Shown piece by piece: positions 15,876-25,079 of a DNA stretch of 64,000 nucleotides (position 1 is the stretch's first letter; every line of letters begins with the position of its first letter). Made by a program: the position numbers and the translations under genes. Where the stretch lies: positions 62,001-126,000 of the forward strand of contig NZ_PVNS01000003.1 of the NCBI RefSeq assembly GCF_002993335.1. The letters are read 5' to 3'. Under the pieces are notes generated by a model, which was not told the DNA's origin, ran no database searches, and was given only the letters and a program-made list of their open reading frames with translations. The stretch comes from Alkalicoccus urumqiensis (lineage in GTDB: Bacteria; Bacillota; Bacilli; Bacillales; Salisediminibacteriaceae).

Positions 15876-17879
15876 TCATTTCAGACGTTCTTCCTCCATC
15901 ATCGACAGCAGCTCGTCCTCCCGCAGCGGCTGGTGAAAATAAAAGCCCTGAAACGAGCGGCAGTCTCTGGCGAGCAGGTACTCCACCTGATAGGATTCTT
16001 CCACGCCTTCAATCAAGAGATCCAGATTCACACTTCGGACGAGCTCCAGTACGGCATCGAGCACCGGCGCTTTTTTCCTGGAAGCAGGAATTTTTTCGAC
16101 AAAATAGCGGTCGATTTTAATCTTGTGGATCGGAAACTGATCGAGGTAGTTGATTTTGGAATAGCCGGTGCCGAAATCGTCGATCGCAATGCGGAAACCG
16201 GCGTCCGAAAGCCGCTTTAAGTGGGAGGGAATGCCGGCATCCGACGTCAGCTCCACGGTTTCGGTAATTTCCAGCTCAATACTGGACGGCGGCAGGTCAA
16301 ACGCTGCCGGCAGAGAAGCGAGCGTATCGATAAAGGCCTCCTCTTTCAGCGACGAGGAAGAGAGGTTGAATGCCATCGTGCCCGAAAAGGCATGCTGCGC
16401 CCGCAGCTGCTGAAGCAGCGTCAGCCCGCGGCGGATGATTTTCAGCGTGAATTCGCTGATGAGCCCCGCTTTCTCGGCTGCGGGGATGAACTCGGCGGGG
16501 GAGATCGGCCCGGCTTCTTCATGCTCCCAGCGCGCGAGAACCTCCACACCGGTCATGCTGCCGGTCTGCCCGTCCACCTGCGGCTGATACACGAGGGAGA
16601 CAGCTCCGTTGTCGACATCCGGCAGAAGATCCCGCTTCATGAGAAAGCTGCGCAGATGGGTCTCCCCGAGCTCCGGCGTATAAAAAAGGATCTCGGAAGA
16701 AGAAGCGCTCCCATTTTTCAGGCTGAGCCTTGCAGCATCCACCGCCTGCAGAATGCGGAACGGCGAGTCGCCGTCTTTCGGAAAGGTGACGACGCTTTTC
16801 CGGAAGTCGACGGGAAGCGCTGCGGCATCATTGATCGGGAAAGGCTCCGTGAGGCACTCCTCCAGCTGCTGCAGGGATTTCTGCATGTCGATCCCGGAAT
16901 ACGCATCGTCCAGAATAAGCAGAAACTCATCCCCGGTGTAGCGGTAAATCCGGTAGTCGATAAACGCTTTCTGCAGACGAAAGGCGATCGCCTTCAGCAG
17001 CTGATCGGCCGCCTCATGGCCGTACAGATTGTTCGTTTCCTGAAAATCCTTCATGCTGAGCGTCACGATCGTAAACGGCGTCCGCTCCGCTGTGAAAAGC
17101 TCCAGATCTCCGGTCAGCCGCTCACGGTTCGGCAGCGACGTAAGATTATCAAAATACCGGCCTTCCTCCAGCGTTTTCAGCGTCATCATCTTGTCGTTGA
17201 TGTTTTGAAAAAAGCACGCGACGTCCCCGTTCTGGTGCGGAAGCAGCGTAATTTCAAACCACGATTTCCGCTCCTCGGCATAGTAGTCAAACGTCTGCCG
17301 GAGAAGGGTCTCCCGTGCCGCGGTAAGCTTGGAAGTTAAAAAGTGGTTCAGCTGAATGCCGAGGCTTTCCTGCACATCCACATTCAGCATCTCCTCCCGC
17401 GGTTTCCGAAGCAGAAGCTCCGCCCGGTGGTTCATAAACTTCACCGTATTATCCTTATGCAGCACGACAAAGCTGTCATTCATCGACTCGATCACCTCAA
17501 GCGCATTCCGCTCATAGAAAATCATCTGCGAAATGTCCGTATGTGAAATCAGAAGTAGCGGCGACTGCGCGTCATCCCCAAGCGGCACCGCCTTCAGCCG
17601 GTACCACGTCTCCTCCGCAGAACCAGGACAGCGGTAATCCTGCTCGTACAAGTCATTCACCCCGTGGAAAATGGAGAGAATCTGGTAGGAAGAAATGTTC
17701 GTTCCCAGTACGTTCATCAAGCGGAAATAGTTCCGGTCAGACGGATCCTCTGCGACCTGCGGAAGTACCTGATGAATATACTGATCCCAGCTCCCATTGC
17801 TGTACAGAATCAGCCCCTCCCGGTTAATCACCACCAGCTTCGTTTCCATTGCGTTTAAAAGTGCCTGCGAAACGCTCAA
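15876..17879 (-). CDS. PAS-PAS-GGDEF-EAL protein, probable c-di-GMP phosphodiesterase
   Basis: About 667 residues. The TTG start at 17879 is chosen because GGGAGGAATTGG lies just upstream; an ATG at 17981 would add 34 residues but has no ribosome site. Two PAS-like sensor domains span about 10-120 and 125-250. The GGDEF domain (about 255-410) has FDNLTSLPNRERL but reads RYTGDEF at the signature, so diguanylate cyclase activity is doubtful. The EAL domain (about 430-660) has EVLARWEH, ELEITETVE, AIDDFGTGYS, KIKIDRYFV and LIEGVEE, so the metal and catalytic residues look intact. The protein likely hydrolyses cyclic di-GMP and tunes motility or biofilm. Confidence 0.9.
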   Translation of the reverse strand: MSVSQALLNAMETKLVVINREGLILYSNGSWDQYIHQVLPQVAEDPSDRNYFRLMNVLGTNISSYQILSIFHGVNDLYEQDYRCPGSAEETWYRLKAVPLGDDAQSPLLLISHTDISQMIFYERNALEVIESMNDSFVVLHKDNTVKFMNHRAELLLRKPREEMLNVDVQESLGIQLNHFLTSKLTAARETLLRQTFDYYAEERKSWFEITLLPHQNGDVACFFQNINDKMMTLKTLEEGRYFDNLTSLPNRERLTGDLELFTAERTPFTIVTLSMKDFQETNNLYGHEAADQLLKAIAFRLQKAFIDYRIYRYTGDEFLLILDDAYSGIDMQKSLQQLEECLTEPFPINDAAALPVDFRKSVVTFPKDGDSPFRILQAVDAARLSLKNGSASSSEILFYTPELGETHLRSFLMKRDLLPDVDNGAVSLVYQPQVDGQTGSMTGVEVLARWEHEEAGPISPAEFIPAAEKAGLISEFTLKIIRRGLTLLQQLRAQHAFSGTMAFNLSSSSLKEEAFIDTLASLPAAFDLPPSSIELEITETVELTSDAGIPSHLKRLSDAGFRIAIDDFGTGYSKINYLDQFPIHKIKIDRYFVEKIPASRKKAPVLDAVLELVRSVNLDLLIEGVEESYQVEYLLARDCRSFQGFYFHQPLREDELLSMMEEERLK

Positions 17880-18232
17880 GCCAATTCCTCCCAAAACGTG
17901 ATAAAAAAGATACAAAAAGATTGTACACAACAATAATAAAGTAACTATATCACTAATACGAAAGAAATCAATTATCGTCATTTTATGGACTTTGTGTTAT
18001 TGACTTGGAAAACTTTCGCCTTAAAACGACGTTTCTACCGGCAGCGGTCGTCATACAGATCGGTTTGTGCTATCGTAGAACGAAAATGTAATATGAAAAA
18101 TATGTCAGTTTATATACGTGCAGGGGGACAGCAGAAAAGAGACGAAGAGAAAACGGGAATTCCGTTTAGGCAATAGGCAGGGACGGCCGTTATGCCAGCG
18201 GACATGAATATAGCAGGGAGGGGTTTTTCAGG

Positions 18233-18733
18233 ATGCTTCGTCATGTTCATTGGAGAAGGATATGTTTACTTGTTTACCTCATGGCGATGGGTGTACTTCT
18301 TGTCTTTTATCACCATTACATTGGTACGCAGGTGAATCATATCGAGCGGGTTTTTACGTATGCGACAGCCGGAATCAGTGCTGTTTTATTCGCCGGAATG
18401 GTACTCATTCCGAGTGAAAAAAAAGTCCTGCTGGGAGCGTTTGTGTCGATTTTCATCATCGTCCTGGCCGCAGGAATTACGTTTTGGGGAATCCGTCCAT
18501 ATACGATCCTGTACGCAGAAGTGCCGGAGCGGATCGACATGCTGGATGCCCACCTGGAAGAAACGTATCCGGAAAGAAACTGGGAAATCAGACAAAGTCC
18601 AGCCCCATCGGACAGTCTGTACCTGCTGCTGGTCACGTTTGAAGACGAACCGGAAATCACGCACCATTACCACATGAGCGATGACGTGGTGGAAGGGGAG
18701 CGGGAAATACGAAGTACCGGAAGATCATGGTGA
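18233..18733 (+). CDS. Membrane protein of unknown function (166 aa)
   Basis: The ATG follows GGGAGGGGTTTTTCAGG. Three hydrophobic segments lie at about residues 10-28, 42-60 and 66-86 (FVSIFIIVLAAGITFWGI). The remaining ~75 residues are acidic and soluble, ending with GEREIRSTGRSW. No family is recognised. It precedes the MerR-MFS pair by 50 nt and could be co-transcribed with merR. Confidence 0.7.
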   Translation: MLRHVHWRRICLLVYLMAMGVLLVFYHHYIGTQVNHIERVFTYATAGISAVLFAGMVLIPSEKKVLLGAFVSIFIIVLAAGITFWGIRPYTILYAEVPERIDMLDAHLEETYPERNWEIRQSPAPSDSLYLLLVTFEDEPEITHHYHMSDDVVEGEREIRSTGRSW

Positions 18734-18783
18734 GAAACGCCGCCCACGAAAAACGTCGCAGCTTCTGGAAAAGGGGAATAAAG

Positions 18784-19524
18784 ATGAAATTGACGGTCAG
18801 TAAATTTGCAGAGATCGCAGATACATCGATCCGCACGTTAAGGCACTACAGGCAGCTCGGTATTTTAGTTCCTAGAGAGAAAAACGAAAAGCAGCAGAAC
18901 ATATACACAACGAGGGAGTTTGAAAGGTTTCATCATATCAAGCTATTGCAGAGCCTGGGCCTTTCCTTAAAGGAAATTAAAGAAAAGGTGGATGAACCCA
19001 AATATTCCTTTGAAGAAATGATCGATGTGCAGGAGGAAATTCTGCGGCAGAAAAGAGACACTATTGAATCTTCGCTGGAGATGATTGCACGGATTAAGTC
19101 TATTAAAGACCAGGGGCAGGAAACTGATGCAGAAATCTTCCTGCTGCTCATGAATTCCATGCTTCTGGAAAACGAACAGAAAGAAATATTTATGGACTAC
19201 TACTCTAAAGAAGCAGTCGATCACCTTTTTCCTGCAGATAAATCAAAGCAGAAGGAACTGGACAGACTAACACGGGACATATTGAGCGTCGTGCACGAGG
19301 CTCTTATCCACGAGTACGCTCCGGATCATCCGCAGGTGCAGCAGCAGCTGCGGGAACTGAAGCTGCATACATACGTCAAAGGGTGGGAGATTGAGGACCG
19401 GAAAGCCGATGAGCTGAACGAACGGCTCCAGCCGTATATAGCTGCCTTACCAGAGCGCATCATCGGCTTTTTGACAGAAGCAGTGGAAATAGCAGCGGAG
19501 GAAACGGGTAGGGAAGAGGCGTAG
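18784..19524 (+). CDS. MerR family transcriptional regulator
   Basis: A 246-residue regulator. ATG 18784 follows AAAAGGGGAATAAAG and starts right at the winged helix: TVSKFAEIADTSIRTLRHYRQLGILVPRE, then FERFHHIKLLQSLGLSLKEIKE. A long dimerisation coiled coil (about 80-115) follows. The ~130-residue effector part is helical and has no clear metal-binding cysteines, so an organic ligand is likelier. The next gene is an MFS exporter whose promoter has the stretched spacer that MerR proteins activate. Confidence 0.9.
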   Translation: MKLTVSKFAEIADTSIRTLRHYRQLGILVPREKNEKQQNIYTTREFERFHHIKLLQSLGLSLKEIKEKVDEPKYSFEEMIDVQEEILRQKRDTIESSLEMIARIKSIKDQGQETDAEIFLLLMNSMLLENEQKEIFMDYYSKEAVDHLFPADKSKQKELDRLTRDILSVVHEALIHEYAPDHPQVQQQLRELKLHTYVKGWEIEDRKADELNERLQPYIAALPERIIGFLTEAVEIAAEETGREEA

Positions 19525-19570
19525 CTGGAGGGAAACGGCAGGTCGAAACCATAAAAAGAGTTATTACCCC

Positions 19571-19601
19571 TTGCGGAGGACGTTACGTCCCAGGATAACC
19601 T
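19571..19601 (+). promoter_or_regulatory. MerR-type promoter of the MFS gene (19-bp spacer with palindrome)
   Basis: TTGCGG (19571-19576) and TAACCT (19596-19601) are 19 bp apart, the long spacing typical of MerR-activated promoters. The perfect palindrome GGACGTTACGTCC (19578-19590) lies inside the spacer, where MerR dimers bind. Regulation by the adjacent MerR gene is inferred. Confidence 0.65.
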
Positions 19602-19634
19602 TACATTTACTAAGTGAAATGGAGGTAAATTATC

Positions 19635-20867
19635 GTGGAACAACGATCCATCCTTCGCAACAGAACATTTACGTTTATACTCTGCTCCGGCTTTCTCGCT
19701 GTCATGGGCTACACCATGTTTTTCATGACAACTGCCTGGTACGTCATCGCTGAAGCAGGCTCCTCCCAATTGCTGGGTGTGGTCCTTATCGCCATTACCG
19801 TCCCCCGATTAGCGATGATGGTATTCGGCGGTGTCCTGGCAGACAGATTGAAGAAAACGACCATCATGTTCAGCACCAGTATGGCACAAAGCATCTTTCT
19901 GTTTATCATCTTCCTGCTTCACAGCGCCGATACGATGTCTATGCTGTATTTGATTCTGTTCGGCATGCTGTTTGGCACGCTGGATGCGTTCTCCGGACCG
20001 GCGAGCGCTTCGCTCATACCCAAAATCGTTCAGCCGTCACAGATACAGCAGGCGAACGCTTTCTACCAGGGCGCCAGTCAGGCAGGAATCATAGCAGGAC
20101 CGGTTTTAGCAGGAGCGGTGATGGAAGCATCCGGGGTCTCTGCCGGGTACCTCACCGCCTTCCTCGTCGTTTTTCTCTCCGCCGTGCTGATGTTCCCTCC
20201 CTTTTTAAACGAAGGGGCCCCTGAAAATCAGGTTAAACAAACTCCGTTGAAAGATCTGCAGGAAGGTTTTTACCATATTAAGTACAGCACCTTTTTAATA
20301 ACAGGAATTCTCGTTCTGATCACCCTGAACTTTTTTGCATTCGGTGCAATACAAATCAGTATCCCCATTCTCGTAGAGGTGCACGGGGGATCGCCGATCA
20401 ACTTGAGTTATATAGAAGTGGCATTGGGAGCGGGGATGCTCTTCAGCTCGGCTCTTTTAGGGGTAGTACAAATAAAAAGAAGAGGCGTGACGTCTATTAT
20501 CGGACTGACCGCTATCCTTGTGACCGCACTTATCTTCAGCCAGACAGCCGACCTGCTCGTTCTGGCCGGACTTGCTTTCCTTATCGGCTTCTCCATGGTT
20601 TTCGTTTATATTCCATTCTTTACTTCCGTACATGAAAAAACCGATGAACGAATTATGGGGCGGGTCATGAGTGTCATTTTCTTAGCCATGAACGGGTTCG
20701 ATCCCATCGCGTACGCAGGCGTCACCCTGCTGCTCGCAAATGGATTTGACATTCAAAACGTTATCGCAGCATTTGCGCTGACAGGATTAACAATTGCTTT
20801 TCTACTATTGTGGAAAGGAAAAACCTATCGGAAAGACGTTTCGGAGGTATCCCAGACAGAAGCCTAG
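19635..20867 (+). CDS. MFS efflux transporter
   Basis: A 410-residue MFS transporter starting at GTG 19635 behind TGGAGGTAAATTATC. About twelve hydrophobic helices can be followed. Motif A is seen as MMVFGGVLADRLKK after helix 2, and the second-half equivalent region as ILVTALIFSQTADLL. It resembles the DHA3/MefA-like drug exporters of Firmicutes. Control by the upstream MerR protein suggests export of the molecule that induces it. The substrate is unknown. Confidence 0.88.
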   Translation: MEQRSILRNRTFTFILCSGFLAVMGYTMFFMTTAWYVIAEAGSSQLLGVVLIAITVPRLAMMVFGGVLADRLKKTTIMFSTSMAQSIFLFIIFLLHSADTMSMLYLILFGMLFGTLDAFSGPASASLIPKIVQPSQIQQANAFYQGASQAGIIAGPVLAGAVMEASGVSAGYLTAFLVVFLSAVLMFPPFLNEGAPENQVKQTPLKDLQEGFYHIKYSTFLITGILVLITLNFFAFGAIQISIPILVEVHGGSPINLSYIEVALGAGMLFSSALLGVVQIKRRGVTSIIGLTAILVTALIFSQTADLLVLAGLAFLIGFSMVFVYIPFFTSVHEKTDERIMGRVMSVIFLAMNGFDPIAYAGVTLLLANGFDIQNVIAAFALTGLTIAFLLLWKGKTYRKDVSEVSQTEA

Positions 20868-21189
20868 TATACGTGCACAGCTTCTGATGAGGTATACGAG
20901 GATATTTTTTGTTCTGAGTAAGTAGAGAGAACCGCTGCCTCAATACTAAGTCTAATCAATCGCGGAATATACACTCTATAAAGGAATGCTTGAACCATAG
21001 AATAAACCTTTTTCAAAAAGTAGAACCATGAGAAAAGAGCAGTGACCGAGTCAGAACGTATACCCTTTACGTGTTTAGAAATACGTTCATCGATATTCTA
21101 TCGTACATGCATCATCATTCCACCAATAGAAGGAAGAAGAGAAGGATAGATAAACCAAAGAAATAAAGAATTACAGAAGATGAAAGCAG
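20868..21189. other. Gene-free stretch between MFS and LysE genes
   Basis: About 320 bp, moderately AT-rich. I see no gene, terminator hairpin or repeat of note. Confidence 0.6.
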
Positions 21190-21795
21190 GTGATTGATAT
21201 ATATACATATATTGCATTGCTTTTGCCATTCATCATTTCCCCTGGAGCTAGCTATGTGCTTACAATTGCAGCCGTTGAAAAAGAGGGGTTCAGTGGTGTA
21301 TATCGAGTGATACTTGGAACTGTCCTCGGTATTGCTGCACATGCCTCGCTCGCAGCAATGGGTATATCCACCCTCCTCCTCGAACTGCCACAGCTTTTTT
21401 CTGTGATTCAGGTGATTGGTTATTTAATGCTGATCTATTTAGGTGTTTCTATTTTACGCAATCTCTTTAAAGTCACTCAACCTCCAGCGAAAATTATTAC
21501 GACCACCCGAGTATTTTTGCTGAATATTTTCAATGTTAAGCCGCTGCTTTTATATGTGACTATAATTCCATCATTTTTGCAAAACACGGAGATTTCACTT
21601 TACTTACACTATCTATATGTGGGAATAACGCACATTTCTCTACAGATCACCTGGCTATTGTTTCTTGGCTGTTTCACGATGGGGGCGAAAAAGATAAATC
21701 TGCATCGTATCCTCACTTTTTTCTCCGCTGGGGGCAGCCTATTTCTAATCGCACTCGGAGTTTTCCAATTAGTGAAGCTCGTTTTAGAGTTATAA
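21190..21795 (+). CDS. LysE/RhtB family amino-acid exporter-like protein
   Basis: A 201-residue membrane protein with about six helices. The N-terminal IALLLPFIISPGASYVLTIAA carries the PGxSY-type motif of LysE exporters, followed by GTVLGIAAHASLAAMGIS. The start is a GTG with a poor ribosome site, so the exact start is uncertain. The gene is richer in A/T than host genes and lies at the left border of the accessory region. Family members export amino acids; the substrate is unknown. Confidence 0.82.
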   Translation: MIDIYTYIALLLPFIISPGASYVLTIAAVEKEGFSGVYRVILGTVLGIAAHASLAAMGISTLLLELPQLFSVIQVIGYLMLIYLGVSILRNLFKVTQPPAKIITTTRVFLLNIFNVKPLLLYVTIIPSFLQNTEISLYLHYLYVGITHISLQITWLLFLGCFTMGAKKINLHRILTFFSAGGSLFLIALGVFQLVKLVLEL

Positions 21796-21970
21796 AAGAA
21801 ACTCGAATTATTTAATTGAAGGAACTGGTTTTTAGAAATATAAAATATCACAAATAAAAGCTACCGATCATTCGACAAAATATAAACCTTCTAAATGAAG
21901 TTAACATTGATGCTCTGTTAGTTAACTCCATTCTTTAAATTTCATATTCCTCGCTTACTTTCGCTTTCAT

Positions 21971-22720
21971 CTAATTCTGTTCTACTAATTTGTAAATAAA
22001 CTTTCTTTCAATCAGTTCACAATCATTAGCTTGAAATATTCGCTGCATGGGAACGTTATTTTGTCCAGTTGCCCCAATATAATAATTGGCACCCATTTTT
22101 TTGAGAAGATGCAGCGAAAGTTTATGAAGATATTCGCCCCAACCTTTGTTACGAAAAGACGGGAGTATTCCAAAATAAAACAATCTACCTTCATCAATAG
22201 TTCCCTGCTCAATTTGTGGCATTGTCACCCCTAGAGGTTGATTCTCATAAAAAATAACCAGGCAACTTCTTTTATAATCCGAGCCAAGTTCAGATTTCAT
22301 CCCTTCAAATTCTTTTTCGACAGAAAGGGAATTTGAAGAGATGGAAGCATTCAGAGAACCGGAACTAGCTGCTGTCCACGTCTTTATAAATACATCACTC
22401 GTAGTTTCTTCCAGTGATTTTATTTCAAGAGATGCTTTCATTTTGAGTAGTTCGAAAGAAGTGAGGTCACGTTTATAAAAATATTGGGTTTCTTGTTTTT
22501 GATAACTAAGCTCTTCAAGTAGAATTGTATATTGAGTTTGTTTAGCATCTTTTTCATTCAGGACAATCGAAGCAGACGGAATAGCGTGCCCCCTAATATG
22601 TTTCTTCATTTCGTATAAAATTTCTTCAAAATGCTTTAAAGAATCTATTCTCCCTAACTCTTCAATCACCAAGTAATTTGGTGTGCCATCAAGAATTTTC
22701 GCTTCCTTAGTAGTAAACAT
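21971..22720 (-). CDS. GNAT family N-acetyltransferase
   Basis: A 249-residue protein behind AAGGGGGTGTATAT. The GNAT fold is in the C-terminal 100 residues: GRLFYFGILPSFRNKGWGEYL (acetyl-CoA loop, variant of R/QxxGxG/A), then MGANYYIGATGQNNVPMQRIF. The N-terminal 120 residues form an extra domain without recognised family. The gene is AT-rich. The acceptor substrate is unknown. Confidence 0.8.
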   Translation of the reverse strand: MFTTKEAKILDGTPNYLVIEELGRIDSLKHFEEILYEMKKHIRGHAIPSASIVLNEKDAKQTQYTILLEELSYQKQETQYFYKRDLTSFELLKMKASLEIKSLEETTSDVFIKTWTAASSGSLNASISSNSLSVEKEFEGMKSELGSDYKRSCLVIFYENQPLGVTMPQIEQGTIDEGRLFYFGILPSFRNKGWGEYLHKLSLHLLKKMGANYYIGATGQNNVPMQRIFQANDCELIERKFIYKLVEQN

Positions 22721-22991
22721 ATATACACCCCCTTATATTGAATTAAACTATTTCAGATGTATTGGCAGTAAAATGAAGCTTTCTTTTACTATAACCAAAC
22801 TTCTCTCATATATCCATTTGTTTTCCAACAGCTTGACGTATAATGGGAATAATCAAACTTCTCGATAAATCGAAGTCCCCCAAGATTTATCTTCAATCGA
22901 AAAGCAGCAGTTGATATGACAATTAGTCCAATTTGATCCATCTCCTTCAGTAGAGATTATTAACGAATTGACTTCTTAGGGGAACTGAATA

Positions 22992-23170
22992 ATGAAACTG
23001 AATCGAAATTTTAACTTGCTGCTCACTGGGCCATCGTTTTGCCAACATTGGCGATGCCTTGTACATCGTCAGCATCACTTACGTTATTTTTGAACTGATC
23101 GGATTAGGGTCTTCAACCTCAACAGCGAACTGTCAAGAAACGTCCTCGTGAATCGGATGAGCTGGGCGAT
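22992..23170 (+). pseudogene. Remnant of an MFS transporter gene
   Basis: The frame opens as MKLNRNFNLLLTG and, after a one-base shift, continues FANIGDALYIVSITYVIFELIG, which is the typical first helix and loop of MFS exporters. After about 60 codons the similarity stops; a further shifted frame ends with RTVKKRPRESDELGD and a stop. This is a frameshifted, mostly deleted gene lying just outside the CBASS operon. Confidence 0.6.
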
Positions 23171-23533
23171 TAATTAGAATAGAAACAGACACCGTTCAAG
23201 GCTCTTTCAAAAAACCCTGAACGATTTGAGATGAAATGTCGGAATTTTCGAATCTTTTTAAGGTTTTTGTTCGTCTATAAGGGGGAGGCGTATTTTTTAG
23301 ATCGACTGTTAATAACGTTCGGGAAAGTCTATTTAGAAAAGCAGACGTTCGAAAATAAGGAAGTGAGTTTTTTGGACATAGTAATATGTAGTTTTCAAGT
23401 TGCTTTTTACCGTTCGGAAAAGTGTACTTTTATGAACGGGGGATTTAATCCTTTTAATTTCCAAAGGAACTTCAAATGATGTATAGTTATTTATATTGAA
23501 AATTTAGAAAATATATCCTAGGAGAAATTAATT
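23171..23533 (+). other. Upstream region of the CBASS operon
   Basis: AT-rich DNA holding an imperfect hairpin (CGTTCAAGG to CCCTGAACG, about 23195-23223). A spurious 82-codon frame is present that lacks a ribosome site. The operon promoter must lie here, but I cannot place a clear -35/-10 pair. Confidence 0.4.
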
Positions 23534-25060
23534 ATGGCAAACCCAATAAGAGCTCGACAATTAGGAGATGATTATCAAAAGATTTTCTTTTGGTTAAAAG
23601 CTTGTGAATTTTTGGAAGAAAATTCTAATATTGATACTATTTCTTATGAGGATATGGAATTAAAATCCCTTGATGATGTAGTTATTAGATATAAACAGCC
23701 GATTAAAGACTTTAAAGGCAATCTGATTAAAAGAGAGTATTATCAAGTTAAATACCATGTAACTTATGGGGGGAGCATCACACTAGATAATTTAATGGAT
23801 CCCAAATTTATCAATGCCTCTAAGTTTTCTTTTTTAAAAAAGGTTAAAGAAGCTTCTTTCTCATTAAACACAGAAGATGAACCCGGAATCGCAATATTGG
23901 TTACACCCTGGACTATTCACCCCAATGATGTACTTTCTACTTCTAGATTAATTGATACTCAAGATGGGTCTTTCAGATTGGAAACTCTATTTGATGAGAA
24001 AAATAAATCTCATGTAGCAAAAGCCAGAGAAAAGCTAAAAGAACATTTGGATGTTCAAAACGATAAGGAATTGGAAAGTATTATAAAACTGATCAGAATA
24101 TCTAGTGATTCTTCTACTTACTCTAATCTAGTGAATTTATTAAACTCTAAACTTTCATCAGTAGGTTTGAGACCTATAAATGCTACTCAGCGTATTAACC
24201 CTTACATTAGTCTGTTGGCAAGACTATTCCAAGAAGGCAAGACAAAATTTAATAAAGAAGAATTAATACAAATTTGCAAAGATGAAAGATTATGGACAGG
24301 AACTAACATTATGTTCTCTAAGGAAGTTCCTATAGGAATAAGAAGTTTTATGCATAGAGCAAGGAATATGGAAAATAATACTTCTTCAATGATTTGTTTA
24401 TCAGAACATTTTGAAGGGCGTCATTTAAAAGAGAATTTTGGATGGAACGAGGACATCAAAAGAAAAATCGATGAATTTTTGACACAAAATTTAACTGAAG
24501 GAGGGAGTTATTGTATACACTTAGACACGCATTCAAGCGTGGCTTTTACAGCTGGATATTATCTTGATCCTAAGTCAGGAGTAAAAGCTGTTCCTATACA
24601 AAAGGGTTTAACTGGGCGTGAAGTATGGAGATCGGATTCTACTATTTCTAAAGAGCAATATCCTCAATGGAAAGTTAATCAAGAGGTGCTAAATGAAGAT
24701 GGAGAACATATAGCGATTATAATAGAAATGACTCATTCAGCACTAGAAGAAGTTGAGAATTATATTAGCGATAAAGGTTTGTCTGTGAAAACAAAAGTAA
24801 GATTTTACTTCGAAGATGGGCCAAACGCTAGTTCCATCCAAGGGGGAGTACATGCAAGGCATCTTGCTAATGAAATATTGCGGACCTTAAAAAATCTTCC
24901 TCCAGAAGATAGGAAAAAAAGATATCATATTTTTGGTGCAGCACCAAATGGTTTTTGGTTTATTTTAGGACAACTCTCAAGGAGCTTTGGTCAAATAACA
25001 TTATATGAATATGATTTTGAAATAGCACAAGAATATCGTGAATCTATCAATTTACCGTAA
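23534..25060 (+). CDS. cap4: CBASS effector Cap4-like: DUF4297-type nuclease fused to SAVED domain
   Basis: A 508-residue protein starting behind TAGGAGAAATTAATT. The N-terminal ~200 residues resemble the DUF4297/Cap4 endonuclease: GDDYQKIFFWLKACEFL, the acid in KSLDDVVIRY, and the Q-x-K core in EYYQVKYH. The C-terminal ~200 residues are a SAVED domain, recognised by SYCIHLDTHSSVAFTAGYYL and the final HIFGAAPNGFWFILGQLS with ITLYEYDF. In known systems SAVED binds the cyclic oligonucleotide made by the neighbouring CD-NTase and switches on double-strand DNA cleavage, killing the infected cell. The length matches Cap4. Placing the effector gene first is less usual. Confidence 0.85.
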   Translation: MANPIRARQLGDDYQKIFFWLKACEFLEENSNIDTISYEDMELKSLDDVVIRYKQPIKDFKGNLIKREYYQVKYHVTYGGSITLDNLMDPKFINASKFSFLKKVKEASFSLNTEDEPGIAILVTPWTIHPNDVLSTSRLIDTQDGSFRLETLFDEKNKSHVAKAREKLKEHLDVQNDKELESIIKLIRISSDSSTYSNLVNLLNSKLSSVGLRPINATQRINPYISLLARLFQEGKTKFNKEELIQICKDERLWTGTNIMFSKEVPIGIRSFMHRARNMENNTSSMICLSEHFEGRHLKENFGWNEDIKRKIDEFLTQNLTEGGSYCIHLDTHSSVAFTAGYYLDPKSGVKAVPIQKGLTGREVWRSDSTISKEQYPQWKVNQEVLNEDGEHIAIIIEMTHSALEEVENYISDKGLSVKTKVRFYFEDGPNASSIQGGVHARHLANEILRTLKNLPPEDRKKRYHIFGAAPNGFWFILGQLSRSFGQITLYEYDFEIAQEYRESINLP

Positions 25061-25079
25061 AAAGTAGAGAGGATGAGTG

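Noticed and set aside
17880-17981. N-terminal transmembrane extension of the GGDEF-EAL protein
   Set aside because: The extra 34 residues come from an AT-rich promoter-like stretch, there is no ribosome site at the ATG, and an excellent one precedes the TTG at 17879.
23231-23479. 82-codon frame upstream of the CBASS operon
   Set aside because: No ribosome site, no domain, and translation resembles random AT-rich sequence.
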